Source of the DNA: Atherix ibis
Taxonomy: Eukaryota > Arthropoda > Insecta > Diptera > Athericidae
NCBI GenBank assembly: GCA_958298945.1
Contig: OY282608.1
Coordinates: 59,062,951 to 59,126,950 of the forward strand
Length of the DNA stretch: 64,000 nucleotides
Direction of reading: 5' to 3'
Shown: positions 13,761-29,114 of the stretch, in pieces
Layout of the letters: every line of letters begins with the position of its first letter
Numbering within the stretch: the stretch's first letter is position 1
Notes under the pieces: model-generated
What the model was told of the DNA's origin: nothing
What the model saw: the letters and a program-made list of their open reading frames with translations, nothing else
The model's database searches: none
Made by a program: the position numbers and the translations under genes

Positions 13761-14493
13761 AACAAACCAACAAACCAACAAACGAACAAACAAACAAACC
13801 AACAAACCAACAAGCCAACAAACCAACAAACCAACAAACCAAAAAACCAACAAACCAACAAACCAACAAACCAACAAACCAACAAACCAACAAACCAACA
13901 AGCCAATAAACCAAAAAACCAACAAACCAATAAACCAACAAACCAACAAACCAACAAACCAACAAACCAACAAACCAACAAACCAACAAACCAACAAGCC
14001 AACAAACCAACAAACCAACAAGCCAACAAACCAAAAAACCAACAAATTAACAAACGAACAAACCAACAAACTAACAAACCAACAAACCAACAAACAAACA
14101 AGCGAACAAACGAACAAACGAACAAACCAACAAACCAACAAACCAACAAACCAACAAGCCAACAAACCAACAAGCCAACAAACCAAGTAACAAACAAGCC
14201 AACAAATGAACAAGCGAACAAGCCAACAAACCAACAAACCAACAAACGAACAAACTATCAAACAAACAAACCAACAAACCAACAAGGCAACAAACCAACA
14301 AACCAACAAACTAAGAAACCAACAAACCAACAAACCAACAAACCAACAAGCCAACAATCTAACAAACCAACAAGCCAACAAGCCAACAAACCAACAAGCC
14401 AACAAACAAACAAACCAACAAACCAAAAAACCAACAAACCAACAAACCAAAAAGCCAACAAACCAACAAACCAACAAACCAAGTAACCAACAA

Positions 14494-14893
14494 ACCAACA
14501 TACCAACAAACCCCGAAACCAACAAGCCAACAAACCAACAAACGAACAAACCAACAAACCAACAAACCAACAAACGAACAAACCAACAAACCAGTAAACC
14601 AAAAAACCAAGTTAGCAACAAGCCAACAAACCAAGAAGATAACAAACAAATAAATCAACAAACCAACAAACCAACAAATAAATAGACCAACAAACCAACA
14701 AGCCAACAAACCAACAAGCCAACAAACCAACAAACCAACAATCCAACAAACCAACTAACCACAAACCAACAAACCAAAATACCAACAAACCAACAAACCA
14801 ACAAGCCAACAAACCAACAAACCAACAAACCAAGTAACCAACAAACCAACAAACCAATAAACCAACAAACAAACAAACCAACAAGCCAACAAA
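14494..14893 (+). repeat. ~400-bp identical block, copy 2
   Basis: This is the partner of 12455-12854, with ccccgaaacc at 14511. The 3230-bp blocks carry a diverged relative at 17158 and 20388, where the aagaagataac string has become aagaagccaac and aaataaatagacc has become aaatatatagacc. The pair here is therefore a separate, younger duplication than the split from those relatives. Confidence 0.88.
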
Positions 14894-14966
14894 CCAACAA
14901 ACCAACAAGCGAACAAGCCAACAAACCAACAAACCAACAAGCCAACAAACCAACAAACCAACAAAC

Positions 14967-15350
14967 CAAAAAACGAAAAAACCAACAAACCAACAAACCA
15001 ACAAGCCAACAAACGAACAGACCAACAAACAAACAAACCAATAAACCAACAAGCCAACAAACAAATAAACCAACAAACCAACAAACCAACAAACAAAAAA
15101 ACCAACAAACCAACAAACCAACAAACCAACAAACGAAGAAACAAACAAACAAACAAACCAACAAACCAACACACCACCAAACCAAGTAACCAACAAGCCA
15201 ACAAACCAACAAGCCAACAAACAAATAAGCCAATAAACCAACAAACCAACAAACCAACAAACCAACATACCAACAAACCAACAAACCAACAAACGAAGAA
15301 ACCAGCAAACCAACAAACCAACAAGCCAACAAAACAACAAACCAACAAAC
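14967..15350 (+). repeat. Module F, copy 2
   Basis: It has the same ordered landmarks as 13378-13760 at an offset of about 1591 bp (caccacc at 15172). The neighbouring 400-bp pair has an offset of 2039 bp. The two adjacent duplications are therefore separate events, or about 450 bp was lost between them. Confidence 0.8.
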
Positions 15351-15652
15351 CAACAAACCAACAAACCAACAAACGAACAAACAAATAAACCAACAAACCA
15401 ACAAGCCAACAAGCCAACAAACCAACAAACCAGCAAGCCAACAAGCCAACAAACCAACAAACCAACAAACCAACAAACCAACAAACCAACAACCCAACAA
15501 ACCAACAAACCAACAAACAAACAAACCAACAAACCAAAAAACCAACAAACCAACAAACCAACAAACCAACAAACCAACAAACCAACAAACCAACAAACCA
15601 ACAAACCAACAAACCAAGTAACCAACAAACCAACAAACCAACAAACCAAAAA

Positions 15653-18600
15653 ACCAACAAACCAACAAACCAACAAACCAACAAACCAACAAGTCAACAA
15701 GCCAATAAACCAAAAAACCAACAAACCAATAAACCAACAAACCAACAAACCAACAAACCAACAAACCAACAAACCAACAAACCAACAAACCAACAAACCA
15801 ACAAACCAACAAACCAACTAACCAACAAACCAACAAACCAACAAACCAACAAACCAACAAACGAAGAAACAAACAAACAAACAAACCAACAAACCAACAC
15901 ACCACCAAACCAAGTAACCAACAAGCCAACAAACCAACAAGCCAACAAACAAATAAGCCAATAAACCAACAAACCAACAAACCAACAAACCAACATACCA
16001 ACAAACCAACAAACCAACAAACCAAAAAACGAAGAAACCAGCAAACCAACAAACCAACAAGCCAACAAAACAACAAACCAACAAACCAACAAACCAACAA
16101 ACAAACAAACCAACAAACCAACAAGCCAACAAGCCAACAAACCAACAAACCAGCAAGCCAACAAGCCAACAAACCAACAAACCAACAAACCAACAAACCA
16201 ACAAACCAACAACCCAACAAACCAACAAACCAACAAACCAACAAACCAACAAACCAAAAAACCAACAAACCAACAAACCAACAAACCAACAAACCAACAA
16301 ACCAACAAACCAACAAACCAACAAACCAACAAACCAACAAGTCAACAAACCAAGTAACCAACAAACCAACAAACCAACAAACCAAAAAACCAACAAACCA
16401 ACAAACCAATAAATCAACAAACCAACAAACCAACAAGTCAACAAGCCAATAAACCAAAAAACCAACAAACCAATAAACCAACAAACCAACAAACCAACAA
16501 ACCAACAAACCAACAAACCAACAAACCAACAAACCAACAAACCAACAAGCCAACAAACCAACAAACCAACAAGCCAACAAACCAAAAAACCAACAAATTA
16601 ACAAACGAACAAACCAACAAACTAACAAACCAACAAACCAACAAACAAACAAACGAACAAACGAACAAACCAACAAACCAACAAACCAACAAACCAACAA
16701 GCCAACAAACCAACAAGCCAACAAACCAAGTAACCAACAAGCCAACAAATGAACAAGCCAACAAGCCAACAAACCAACAAACCAACAAACGAACAAACTA
16801 ACAAACAAACAAACCAACAAACCAACAAGGCAACAAACCAACAAACCAACAAACTAAGAAACCAACAAACCAACAAACCAACAAGCCAACAATCTAACAA
16901 ACCAACAAGCCAACAAGCCAATAAACTAAAACACCAACAAACTAACAAACCAAAAAACCAACAAACCAACAAAGCAACACACCAACAAGCCAACAAACCA
17001 ACAAACCAACAAACCAAGTAACCAACAAGCCAACAAACCAACAAGCCAACAAACAAACAAACCAACAAACCAAAAAACCAACAAACCAACAAACCGAAAA
17101 GCCAACAAACCAACAAACCAACAAACCAAGTAATTAACAAACCAACATACAAACAAACCCCGAAACCAACAAGCCAACAAACCAACAAACGAACAAACCA
17201 ACAAACCAACAAACCAACAAACGAACAAACGAACAAACCAACAAACCAAAAAGCCAACAAACGAACAAACCAACAAACAAACAAACCAAAAAACAAACAA
17301 GCCAACAAACCAAAAAACTAAAAAACCAAGTAAGCAACAAGCCAACAAACCAAGAAGCCAACAAACATATAAATCAACAAACCAACAAACCAACAAATAT
17401 ATAGACCAACAAACCAACAAGCCAACAAACCAACAAGCCAACAAACCAACAAACCAACAATCCAACAAACCAACTAACCACAAACCAACAAACCAAAATA
17501 CCAACAAACCAACAAACCAACAAGCCAACAAACCAACAAACCAACAAACCAAGTAACCAACAAACCAACAAACCAATAAACCAACAAACAAACAAACCAA
17601 CAAGCCAACAAACCAACAAACCAACAAGCGAACAAGCCAACAAACCAACAAGCCAACAAACCAACAAGTTGACAAGCCAACAAACCAACAAGCCAACAAG
17701 CGAATATGCCAACAAACCAACAGACCAACAAACCAATAAACCAACAAACGAACAAACCAACAATCAAATAAACCAACAAACCAACAAATCAACAAACAAA
17801 CAAGCCAACAAGCCAAAAAATCAACAAACCAACAAACCAACAAACCAACAAACAAACAAACCAACAAACCAACAAACCACAAGCCAACAAACGAACAAAC
17901 CAACAAACGAACAAACAAACAAACCAACAAACCAACAAGCCAACAAACCAACAAACCAGCAAGGCAACAAGCCAACAAACCAACAAACCAACAAACCAAC
18001 AAACCAACAAACCAACAAACCAACAAACCAACAAACCAACAAACCAACAAACCAACAAACCAACAAACCAACAAACCAGCAAACCAACAAACCAACAAAC
18101 CAACAAACCAAAAAACCAACAAACCAACAAACCAACAAACCAACAAACCAACAAACCAACAAACCAACAAACCAAGTAAACAACAAACCAACAAACCAAC
18201 AAGCCAACAAGCCAACAAACCAACAAACCAACAAACCAACAAACCAACAAACCAACAAACCAACAAACAAACAAACAAACAAACCAACAAACCAACAAGC
18301 CAACCGACAAAGAAACCAACACGCCAACCAACCAACAAACCAACAAACCAACAAACCAACAAACCAACAAACCAACAAACCAACAAACCAACAAACCAAC
18401 AAACCGACATACCAACAAATCAACAAACCAACAAACCAACAAACCAAGAAGCCAACAAACCAAAAAACCAACAAACCAATAAACCAACAAACCAACAAAC
18501 CAACAAGCCAACAAGCCAACAAACCAAAAAACCAACAAACCAACAAACCAACAAACCAACAAACCAACAAGCTAACAAACCAACAAACCAACAAACCAAC

Positions 18601-18882
18601 AAGCCAAAAAGCCAACAAACCAACAAACGAACAAACCAACAAACCAACAAACAAATAAACCAATAAACCAACAAACCAACAAACCAACAAACCAACAAAC
18701 CAACAAACCAACAAACCAACAAACTAACAAACCAACAAACGAACAAACCAACAAACCAACAAACCAACAAGCCAACAAACCAACAAAGCAACAAACTAAC
18801 AAACCAACAAACCAACAAACCAACAAACCAACAAACCAACAAACCAACAAACCAACAAACCAACAAAGCAACAAGCCAACAA
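15653..18882 (+). repeat. 3230-bp higher-order unit, copy 1
   Basis: It starts just before aagtcaacaagccaat (15690) and contains caccacc (15900), aaggcaac (near 16828), ccccgaaacc (17158), aaatatatagacc (near 17395), the rare caagttgacaagcc (near 17666) and caaccgacaaag (18301). Everything recurs 3230 bp later. I noted three substitutions between the copies: G at 16974 against A at 20204, A at 18269 against G at 21499, and A at 16305 against G at 19535. Copy 2 also lacks one octamer, between about 18360 and 18400 in this copy's coordinates. Confidence 0.95.
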
Positions 18883-21800
18883 ACCAACAAACCAACAAAC
18901 CAACAAACCAACAAACCAACAAGTCAACAAGCCAATAAACCAAAAAACCAACAAACCAATAAACCAACAAACCAACAAACCAACAAACCAACAAACCAAC
19001 AAACCAACAAACCAACAAACCAACAAACCAACAAACCAACAAACCAACTAACCAACAAACCAACAAACCAACAAACCAACAAACCAACAAACGAAGAAAC
19101 AAACAAACAAACAAACCAACAAACCAACACACCACCAAACCAAGTAACCAACAAGCCAACAAACCAACAAGCCAACAAACAAATAAGCCAATAAACCAAC
19201 AAACCAACAAACCAACAAACCAACATACCAACAAACCAACAAACCAACAAACCAAAAAACGAAGAAACCAGCAAACCAACAAACCAACAAGCCAACAAAA
19301 CAACAAACCAACAAACCAACAAACCAACAAACAAACAAACCAACAAACCAACAAGCCAACAAGCCAACAAACCAACAAACCAGCAAGCCAACAAGCCAAC
19401 AAACCAACAAACCAACAAACCAACAAACCAACAAACCAACAACCCAACAAACCAACAAACCAACAAACCAACAAACCAACAAACCAAAAAACCAACAAAC
19501 CAACAAACCAACAAACCAACAAACCAACAAACCAGCAAACCAACAAACCAACAAACCAACAAACCAACAAGTCAACAAACCAAGTAACCAACAAACCAAC
19601 AAACCAACAAACCAAAAAACCAACAAACCAACAAACCAATAAATCAACAAACCAACAAACCAACAAGTCAACAAGCCAATAAACCAAAAAACCAACAAAC
19701 CAATAAACCAACAAACCAACAAACCAACAAACCAACAAACCAACAAACCAACAAACCAACAAACCAACAAACCAACAAGCCAACAAACCAACAAACCAAC
19801 AAGCCAACAAACCAAAAAACCAACAAATTAACAAACGAACAAACCAACAAACTAACAAACCAACAAACCAACAAACAAACAAACGAACAAACGAACAAAC
19901 CAACAAACCAACAAACCAACAAACCAACAAGCCAACAAACCAACAAGCCAACAAACCAAGTAACCAACAAGCCAACAAATGAACAAGCCAACAAGCCAAC
20001 AAACCAACAAACCAACAAACGAACAAACTAACAAACAAACAAACCAACAAACCAACAAGGCAACAAACCAACAAACCAACAAACTAAGAAACCAACAAAC
20101 CAACAAACCAACAAGCCAACAATCTAACAAACCAACAAGCCAACAAGCCAATAAACTAAAACACCAACAAACTAACAAACCAAAAAACCAACAAACCAAC
20201 AAAACAACACACCAACAAGCCAACAAACCAACAAACCAACAAACCAAGTAACCAACAAGCCAACAAACCAACAAGCCAACAAACAAACAAACCAACAAAC
20301 CAAAAAACCAACAAACCAACAAACCGAAAAGCCAACAAACCAACAAACCAACAAACCAAGTAATTAACAAACCAACATACAAACAAACCCCGAAACCAAC
20401 AAGCCAACAAACCAACAAACGAACAAACCAACAAACCAACAAACCAACAAACGAACAAACGAACAAACCAACAAACCAAAAAGCCAACAAACGAACAAAC
20501 CAACAAACAAACAAACCAAAAAACAAACAAGCCAACAAACCAAAAAACTAAAAAACCAAGTAAGCAACAAGCCAACAAACCAAGAAGCCAACAAACATAT
20601 AAATCAACAAACCAACAAACCAACAAATATATAGACCAACAAACCAACAAGCCAACAAACCAACAAGCCAACAAACCAACAAACCAACAATCCAACAAAC
20701 CAACTAACCACAAACCAACAAACCAAAATACCAACAAACCAACAAACCAACAAGCCAACAAACCAACAAACCAACAAACCAAGTAACCAACAAACCAACA
20801 AACCAATAAACCAACAAACAAACAAACCAACAAGCCAACAAACCAACAAACCAACAAGCGAACAAGCCAACAAACCAACAAGCCAACAAACCAACAAGTT
20901 GACAAGCCAACAAACCAACAAGCCAACAAGCGAATATGCCAACAAACCAACAGACCAACAAACCAATAAACCAACAAACGAACAAACCAACAATCAAATA
21001 AACCAACAAACCAACAAATCAACAAACAAACAAGCCAACAAGCCAAAAAATCAACAAACCAACAAACCAACAAACCAACAAACAAACAAACCAACAAACC
21101 AACAAACCACAAGCCAACAAACGAACAAACCAACAAACGAACAAACAAACAAACCAACAAACCAACAAGCCAACAAACCAACAAACCAGCAAGGCAACAA
21201 GCCAACAAACCAACAAACCAACAAACCAACAAACCAACAAACCAACAAACCAACAAACCAACAAACCAACAAACCAACAAACCAACAAACCAACAAACCA
21301 ACAAACCAGCAAACCAACAAACCAACAAACCAACAAACCAAAAAACCAACAAACCAACAAACCAACAAACCAACAAACCAACAAACCAACAAACCAACAA
21401 ACCAAGTAAACAACAAACCAACAAACCAACAAGCCAACAAGCCAACAAACCAACAAACCAACAAACCAACAAACCAACAAACCAACAAACCAACAAACGA
21501 ACAAACAAACAAACCAACAAACCAACAAGCCAACCGACAAAGAAACCAACACGCCAACCAACCAACAAACCAACAAACCAACAAACCAACAAACCAACAA
21601 ACCAACAAACCAACAAACCAACAAACCGACATACCAACAAATCAACAAACCAACAAACCAACAAACCAAGAAGCCAACAAACCAAAAAACCAACAAACCA
21701 ATAAACCAACAAACCAACAAACCAACAAGCCAACAAGCCAACAAACCAAAAAACCAACAAACCAACAAACCAACAAACCAACAAACCAACAAGCTAACAA

Positions 21801-22104
21801 ACCAACAAACCAACAAACCAACAAGCCAAAAAGCCAACAAACCAACAAACGAACAAACCAACAAACCAACAAACAAATAAACCAATAAACCAACAAACCA
21901 ACAAACCAACAAACCAACAAACCAACAAACCAACAAACCAACAAACTAACAAACCAACAAACGAACAAACCAACAAACCAACAAACCAACAAGCCAACAA
22001 ACCAACAAAGCAACAAACTAACAAACCAACAAACCAACAAACCAACAAACCAACAAACCAACAAACCAACAAACCAACAAACCAACAAAGCAACAAGCCA
22101 ACAA
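18883..22104 (+). repeat. 3230-bp higher-order unit, copy 2 (3222 bp)
   Basis: This is a direct tandem copy of 15653-18882. The offset is exactly 3230 bp to about 21620 and 3222 bp afterwards, because one octamer is missing before the ccgacat variant (near 21626). With three substitutions noted over 3.2 kb it is far more similar to its partner than most other long block pairs here. After about 22104 the sequence changes to a different variant order. Confidence 0.95.
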
Positions 22105-24400
22105 ACCAACAAACCAACAAACCAACAAACCAACAAACCGACAAGCCAACAAGAAAACAAACCAAAAAACCAACAAACCAATAAACCAGCAAACCAACAA
22201 ACCAACAAACAAACAAACCAACAAACGAACAAACCAAGAAACCAAGAAACCAACAAACCAACAAGCCAACAAGCCATCAAGCCAACAAACCAACAAGCCA
22301 ACAAGCCAACAAACCAACAAACCAACAAACCAACAAACCAACAAACCAACAAACCAACAAACCAAGTAACCAACAAACCAACAAACCAACAAATCAAGAA
22401 ACCAACAAACCAACAAACCAACAAGCCAACAAACCAACAAACCAACAAGCCAACAAGCCAACAAACCAACAAACCAAAAAACCAACAAACCAACAAACCA
22501 ACAAACCAACAAGCCAATAAGCCAACAAACCAACAAACCAACAAGCCAACAAACCAACAAGCCAACAAACCAACAAACTAATAAGCCAACAAACCAACAA
22601 ACTAACAAACCAACAAACCAACAAGCCAACAAACCAACAAACCAACAAACCAACAAACCAACAAACCACAAGCCAACAAGCCAACAAGCCAACAAGCCAA
22701 CAAACCAACAAACCAACAAACTAACAAACCAACAAACCAACAAACGAATAAACAAACAAAGCAACAAACCAACAAGCCAACAAACCAACAAACCAACAAG
22801 CCAACAAGCCAACAAACCAACAAACCAACAAACCAACAAACCAATATACCAACAAACCAACAAACCAAAAAACCAACAAACCAACAAGCCAACAAACCAA
22901 AAAACCAACAAACCAATAAACCAACAAACCAACAAACCAGCAAGCCAACAAACCAACAAACCAACATGTCAACAAGCCAAAAAACCAAAAAACCAACAAA
23001 CCAACAAACCAACAAACCAACAAACCAAAAAATCAACAGGCCAACAAACCAACAAACCAACAAGCCAATAAACCAACAAGCCAACAAACGAACAAACCAA
23101 CAAACAAACAAACCAACAAACCAACAAACCAACAAACCAAAAAACCAACAAACCAACAAACCAACAAACAAACAAACCAACAAACCAATAAGCCAACAAG
23201 CCAACAAACCAATAAACCAACAAGCCAACAAGCCAACAAACCAACAAACCAACAAGCCAACAAGCCAACAAACCAAAAAACCAACAAACCAACAAACCAA
23301 CAACCCAACAAACCAACAAACCAAAACACGAAAAAACCAACAAACCAACAAACCAACAAGCCAACAAACGAACAGACCAACATACAAACAAACCAACAAA
23401 CCAACAAGCCAACAAACAAATAAACCAAGAAACCAACAAACCAACAAACAAAAAAACCAACAAACCAACAAACCAACAAACGAAGAAACGAACAAACAAA
23501 CAAACCAACAAACCAACACACCATCAAACCAAGTAACCAACAAGCCAACAAACCAACAAGCCAACAAACAAATAAACCAATAAACCAACAAACCAACAAA
23601 CCAACAAACCAACATACCAACAAACCAACAAACCAACAAACGAAGAAACCAGCAAACCAACAAACCAACAAGCCAACAAACCAACAAACCAACAAACCAA
23701 CAAACCAACAAACCAACAAACGAACAAACAAACACACCAACAAACCAACAAGCCAACAAACCAACAAACCAACAAACCAACAAACCAACAAACCAACAAA
23801 CCAACAAACCAATAAACCAACAAACTAACAAACCAAAAAACCAACAAACCAACAAACCAACAAACCAACAAACCAACAAAGCAACAAACCAACAAACCAA
23901 CAAACCAAGTAACCAACAAACCAACAAACCAAAAAACCAACAAACCAACAAACCAGCAAGCCAACAAACCAACAAACCAACAAGTCAACAAGCCAAAAAA
24001 ACCAAAAAACCAACAAACCAACAAACCAACAAACCAACAAACCAACAAACCAACAAACCAACAAACCAACAAACCAACAAACCAACAAACCAACAAGCCA
24101 ACAAACCAACAAACCAACAAGCCAACAAGCCAACAAACCAAAAAACCAACAAACCAACAAACGAACAAACCAACAAACCAACAAACCAACAAACCAACAA
24201 ACCAACAAACGAACAAAGGAACAAACGAACAAACCAACAAACCAACAAACGAACAAACGAACAAACCAACAAACAAACAAACCAACAAACCAACAAGGCA
24301 ATAAACCAACAAACCAACAAACTAAGAAACCAACAAACCAACAAACCAACAAGCCAACAAGCCAATAAACCAAAAAACCAACAAACTAACAAACCAACAA
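22105..24400 (+). repeat. Mosaic region with D-like and F-like pieces
   Basis: A D-like piece (about 22380-22900) has aaatcaagaaacc, the shortened aaaccacaagcc unit and aatataccaac near 22850, in the order seen at 4838-5350. An F-like piece (about 23330-23660) has cgaacagacc, cgaagaaacg and caccatc at 23519. Near 23980 aagtcaac followed by A-rich units recalls the start of the 3230-bp unit, and aaggcaataaacc near 24296 recalls 14285 and 16828. No tandem period covers the whole region. Confidence 0.65.
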
Positions 24401-27400
24401 ACCAACAAACCAACAAAGCAACAAACCAACAAGCCAACAAAACAACAAACCAACAAACCAAGTAACCAACAAGCCAACAAACCAACAAGCCAACAAACAA
24501 ACAAACCAACAAACCAACAAACCAACAAACCAACAAACCAAAAAACCAACAAACCACCAAACCAGCAAGCAAACAAACCAACGAACCAACAAACCAACAA
24601 ACCAAGTAACCAACAAACCAACATACCAACAAACCAACAAGCCAACAAACCAACAAACGAACAAACCAACACACCAACAAACCAACAAACCAACAAACAA
24701 ACAAACCAACAAATCAACAAACCAACAAGCCAACAAACATACAAACCAACAAACAAACAAACCTAAAAACCAACAAGCCAACAAACCAACAAACCAACAA
24801 ATCATGTAACCAACAAGCCAACAAACGAACAAGCCAAAAAACCAACAAACCAACAAACCAACAAACGAATAAATCAACAAACAAACAAACCAACAAACCA
24901 ACAAGCCAACAAACCAACAAACCACCAAACCAAGTAAGCAACAAGCCAACAAATTAAGAAGCCAACAAACAAATAAACCAACAAACCAACAAACCAACAA
25001 ACAAATAAACCAACAAACCAACAAGCCAACAAACCAACAAGCCAATAAACCAACAAACCAACAATCCAACAAACCAACTAACCAACAAACCAACAATCCA
25101 AAATACCAACAAACCAAAAAAACAAGCCAACAAGCCAACAAACCAACAGACCAACAAACCAATAAACCAACAAACGAACAAACCAACAAGCAAATAAACC
25201 AACAAACCAACAATCCAACAAACCAACAAATCAACAAACAAACAAGCCAACAAGCCAACAAATCAACAAACCAACAAACCAACAAACCAACAAACAAACA
25301 AACAAACAAACCAACAAACCAACAAACCAACAAGCCAGCAAACGAACAAACCAACAAACAAACTAACTAACAAACCAACAAGCCAACAAACCAACAAACC
25401 AACAAACCAAGTAACCAACAAGCCAACAAACGAACAAGCCAACAAACCAACAAACCAACAAACCAACAAACAAAAAAACCAACAAACCAAGAAGCCAACA
25501 AACCAACAAACCACCAAACCAAGTAACCAACAAGCCAACAAACAAATAAACCAACAAACCAACAAACCAACAAACAAATAAACCAACAAACCAACAAGCA
25601 AACAAACCAACAAGCTTACAAACCAACAAGCCAACAACCCAACTAACCAACAAGCCAACAAGCCAACAAACCAACAAACCAACAAACCAACAAACCACCA
25701 AACCAACAAACCAACAAACCAACAAACCAACAAACCAATAAACCAACAAACCAACAAACCAACAAAACAACAAACGAACAAACCAACAATCCAACAAACC
25801 AACAAGCTAACAAACCAGCAAACCAAGAAAGCAACAAAACAACAAACCAACGAACCAACAAGCCAACAAACCAATAAACCAACAAGCCAACAAACCAACA
25901 AACCAACAAACCAACAAACCTACAAACCAACAAACCAACAAACCAACAAACCAACAAACCAAAAAACCAACAAACCAACAAACCAACAAACCAACAAACC
26001 AACAAACCAACAAACCAACAAGCCAACAAACCAAAAAACCAACAAACAAACAAGCCAACAAACCAACAAACGAACAAACCAACCAACCAACAAACCAACA
26101 AACCAACAAACCAACAAACCAACAAACCAACAAACCAACAAACCAACAAGCCAACAAGCCAACAAGCCAACAAGCCAACAAACCAACAAACCAAAAAGCC
26201 AACAAACCAACAAACCAACAAACCAACAAACCAACAAACCAACAAACCAACAAACCAACAAACCAACAAACCAACAAACCAGCAAACCAACAAACCAACA
26301 AACCAACAAATTAACCAACCAACAAACCAACAAACCAACAAGCCAACAAGCCAACAAGCCAACAAACGAACAAACTAACAAACCAACAAACCAACAAACC
26401 AACAAACGAATAAACCAACAAACTAACAAGCCAACAAGCCAACAAACCAACAAGCCAACAAACCAAAAAACCAACAAACTAAAAACCAATAAACCAACAA
26501 ACCAATAAACCAACAAATGAACAAACAAACAAACCAACAAACCAACAAACCAACAAACTAACAAACCAACAAACCAACAAGCCAACAAACCAACAAACCA
26601 ACAACCGAACAAACGAACAAACGAACAAACTAACAAACCAACAAACGAACAAACGAACAAACCAACAAACCAACAAACCAGCAAACCAACAAACCAACAA
26701 ACCAACAAGCCAACAAACCAACAAGACAACAAGCCAACAAACGAACAAACCAACAAACCAACAAACCAACAAGACAACAAACTAACAAACCAACAAACCA
26801 AGTTACCAACAAGCCAAAAAACCAACAAACCAACAAGCCAACAAACCAACAATCCAACAAACCAACAAACCAAAAAACCAACAAATAAACAAGCCAACAA
26901 ACGAACAAACCAACAAGCCAAGAAACCAACAAGCCAACAAACCAACAAACCAACAAACCAACAAATCAACAAACCAACAACCCAACTAGCCAACAAACCA
27001 ACAAGCCAAAAAACCAACAAACCAACAAACCAACAAACCAACAAGCCAACAAGCCAACAAACCAACAAGCCAACAAACGAACAAACCAACAAACAAACAA
27101 ACCAACAAAACAACAAACCAACAAACTAACAAACCAACAAGCCAACAAACCAATAAACCAACAAGCCAACAAGCCAACAAACCAAAAAACCAACAAACCA
27201 ACAAACCAACAAACAAAAAAAAACAAACCTACAAACCAACAAGCCAACAAACAAACAAACCAACAAACAAACAAACCAACAAACCAACAAGCCAACAAAC
27301 AAATAAACGAACAAACCAACAAGCAAGAAAACCAACAAACCAACAAACGAACAAACCAACAAACGAAGAAACGAACAAACAAACAAACCAACAAACCAAC

Positions 27401-28900
27401 AAACTACCAAACCAAGTAACCAATAAGCCAACAAACCAACAAGCCAACAAACAAATAAACCAACAAACCAACAAACCAACAAGCCAACAAACCAACAAAC
27501 CAACAAACCAAGTAACCAACAAACGAACAAACAAACAAACCAACAAACCAGCAAGCCAAGAAGCCAACAAACCAACAAACCAACAAACCAACAAACCAAC
27601 AAACCAACAAACCAACAAACCAACAAACCAACAAACCAACAAACTAACAAACCAACAAACCAACAAACCAACAAACCAACAAACCAACAAACCAACAAAC
27701 CAAAAAACCAAAAAACCAACAAACCAACAAACCAACAAACCAACAAGCCAACAAACCAACAAACCTACAAACCAAGTAACCAACAAACCAACAAATCAAC
27801 AAACCAACAAACCAACAAGCCAACAACCCAACAACCCAACAAACCAACAAGCCAGCAAGCCAATAAACCAAAAAACCAACAAACCAACATACCAACAAAC
27901 CAATAAACCAACAAACCAACAAACCAACAAACCAACAAACCAACAAACCAACAAACCAACAAGCCAACAAACAAACAAACCAACAAGCCAACAAACCAAA
28001 AAACCAACAAACCAACAAACCAACAAGCCAACAAACCAACAAACCAATAAACCAACAAGCCAACAAACCAAGTAACCAACAAGCCAACAAACGAACAAGC
28101 CAACAAGCCAACAAACCAACAAACCAACAAACGAACAAACCAACAAACCAACAAACCAACAAACCAATAAACCAACAAGGCAACAAACCAACAAACCAAC
28201 AAACTAAGAAACCAACAAGCCAACAAACCAACAAGCCAACAAACCAACAAACCAACAAACCAACAAGCCAATAAACCAAAAAACCAACAAACAAACAAAC
28301 AAACAAACCAACAAACCAACAAGCCAACAAACCAACAAACCAACCAACCAAGTAACCAACAAGCCAACAAACCAACAAGCCAACAAACAAATAAACCAAC
28401 AAACCAACAAACCAACAAACCAACAAACCAAAAAACCAACAAACCAACAAACCAACACGCCAACGAACCAACTAACCAACAAACCAACAAACCAAGTAAC
28501 CAACAAACCAACATACCAACAAACCCAGAAACCAACAAACCAACAAACCAACAAACGAACAAACCAACAAACCAACAAACCAACAAACCAACAAACCAAC
28601 AAACCAACAAACGAACAAACCAACAAACCAACAAACCAACAAACCAACAAACCAACAAACAAACCAACCAACAAGCCGGCAAACGAACAAGCCAACAAAC
28701 CAACCAACCAACAAACCAACAAACGAACAAACGAACAAACCAACAAACCAACAAACCAACAAACCAACAAACCAACAAACGAACAAACCAACAAACCAAC
28801 AAACCAACAAACCAACAAACCAACAAACCAACAAACCAAAAAGCCAACAAGCCAACAAACGAACAAACCAACAAACCAACAAACCAACAAGCCAAAAAAC
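24401..28900 (+). repeat. Octamer array with no strong tandem higher-order repeat seen
   Basis: The octamer is continuous here but long-range matches are short. Recurring small motifs include ccaccaaaccaagtaa (near 24916 and 25506), aagtaacc followed by cgaacaagcc (near 24805, 25410 and 28075), aattaaccaacc near 26311 and aaggcaac near 28178. An A-tract of nine bases lies at 27215-27223, the first of that length in the window. Older duplications may be present but too diverged to see by eye. No gene is supported. Confidence 0.6.
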
Positions 28901-29114
28901 CAACAAACCAACAAATCAAAAAACCAACAAACCAACAAACCAACTAGCCAACAAACCAACAAACCAACAAACCAACAAACCAACAAACCAACAAACCAAC
29001 AAACGAAAAAACGAACAAACCAACAAACCAACAAACCAACAAACCAACAAACCAATAAACCAACAAACCAACAAACCAACAAACCAACAAACCAACAAAC
29101 CAACAAACGAACAA

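Noticed and set aside
17390..17405. aaatatatagacc (also at about 20625) as a TATA box
   Set aside because: It is a variant unit duplicated with the 3230-bp block; the relatives at 12638 and 14677 read aaataaatagacc. No transcript or gene context supports it.
17669..18658. Two 329-residue + strand frames (17669-18658 and 20899-21888) that look like conserved paralogues
   Set aside because: They are alike only because they lie in the two copies of the 3230-bp unit. Their C-terminal parts differ through a frame shift caused by the missing octamer, which is not the behaviour of a conserved protein.
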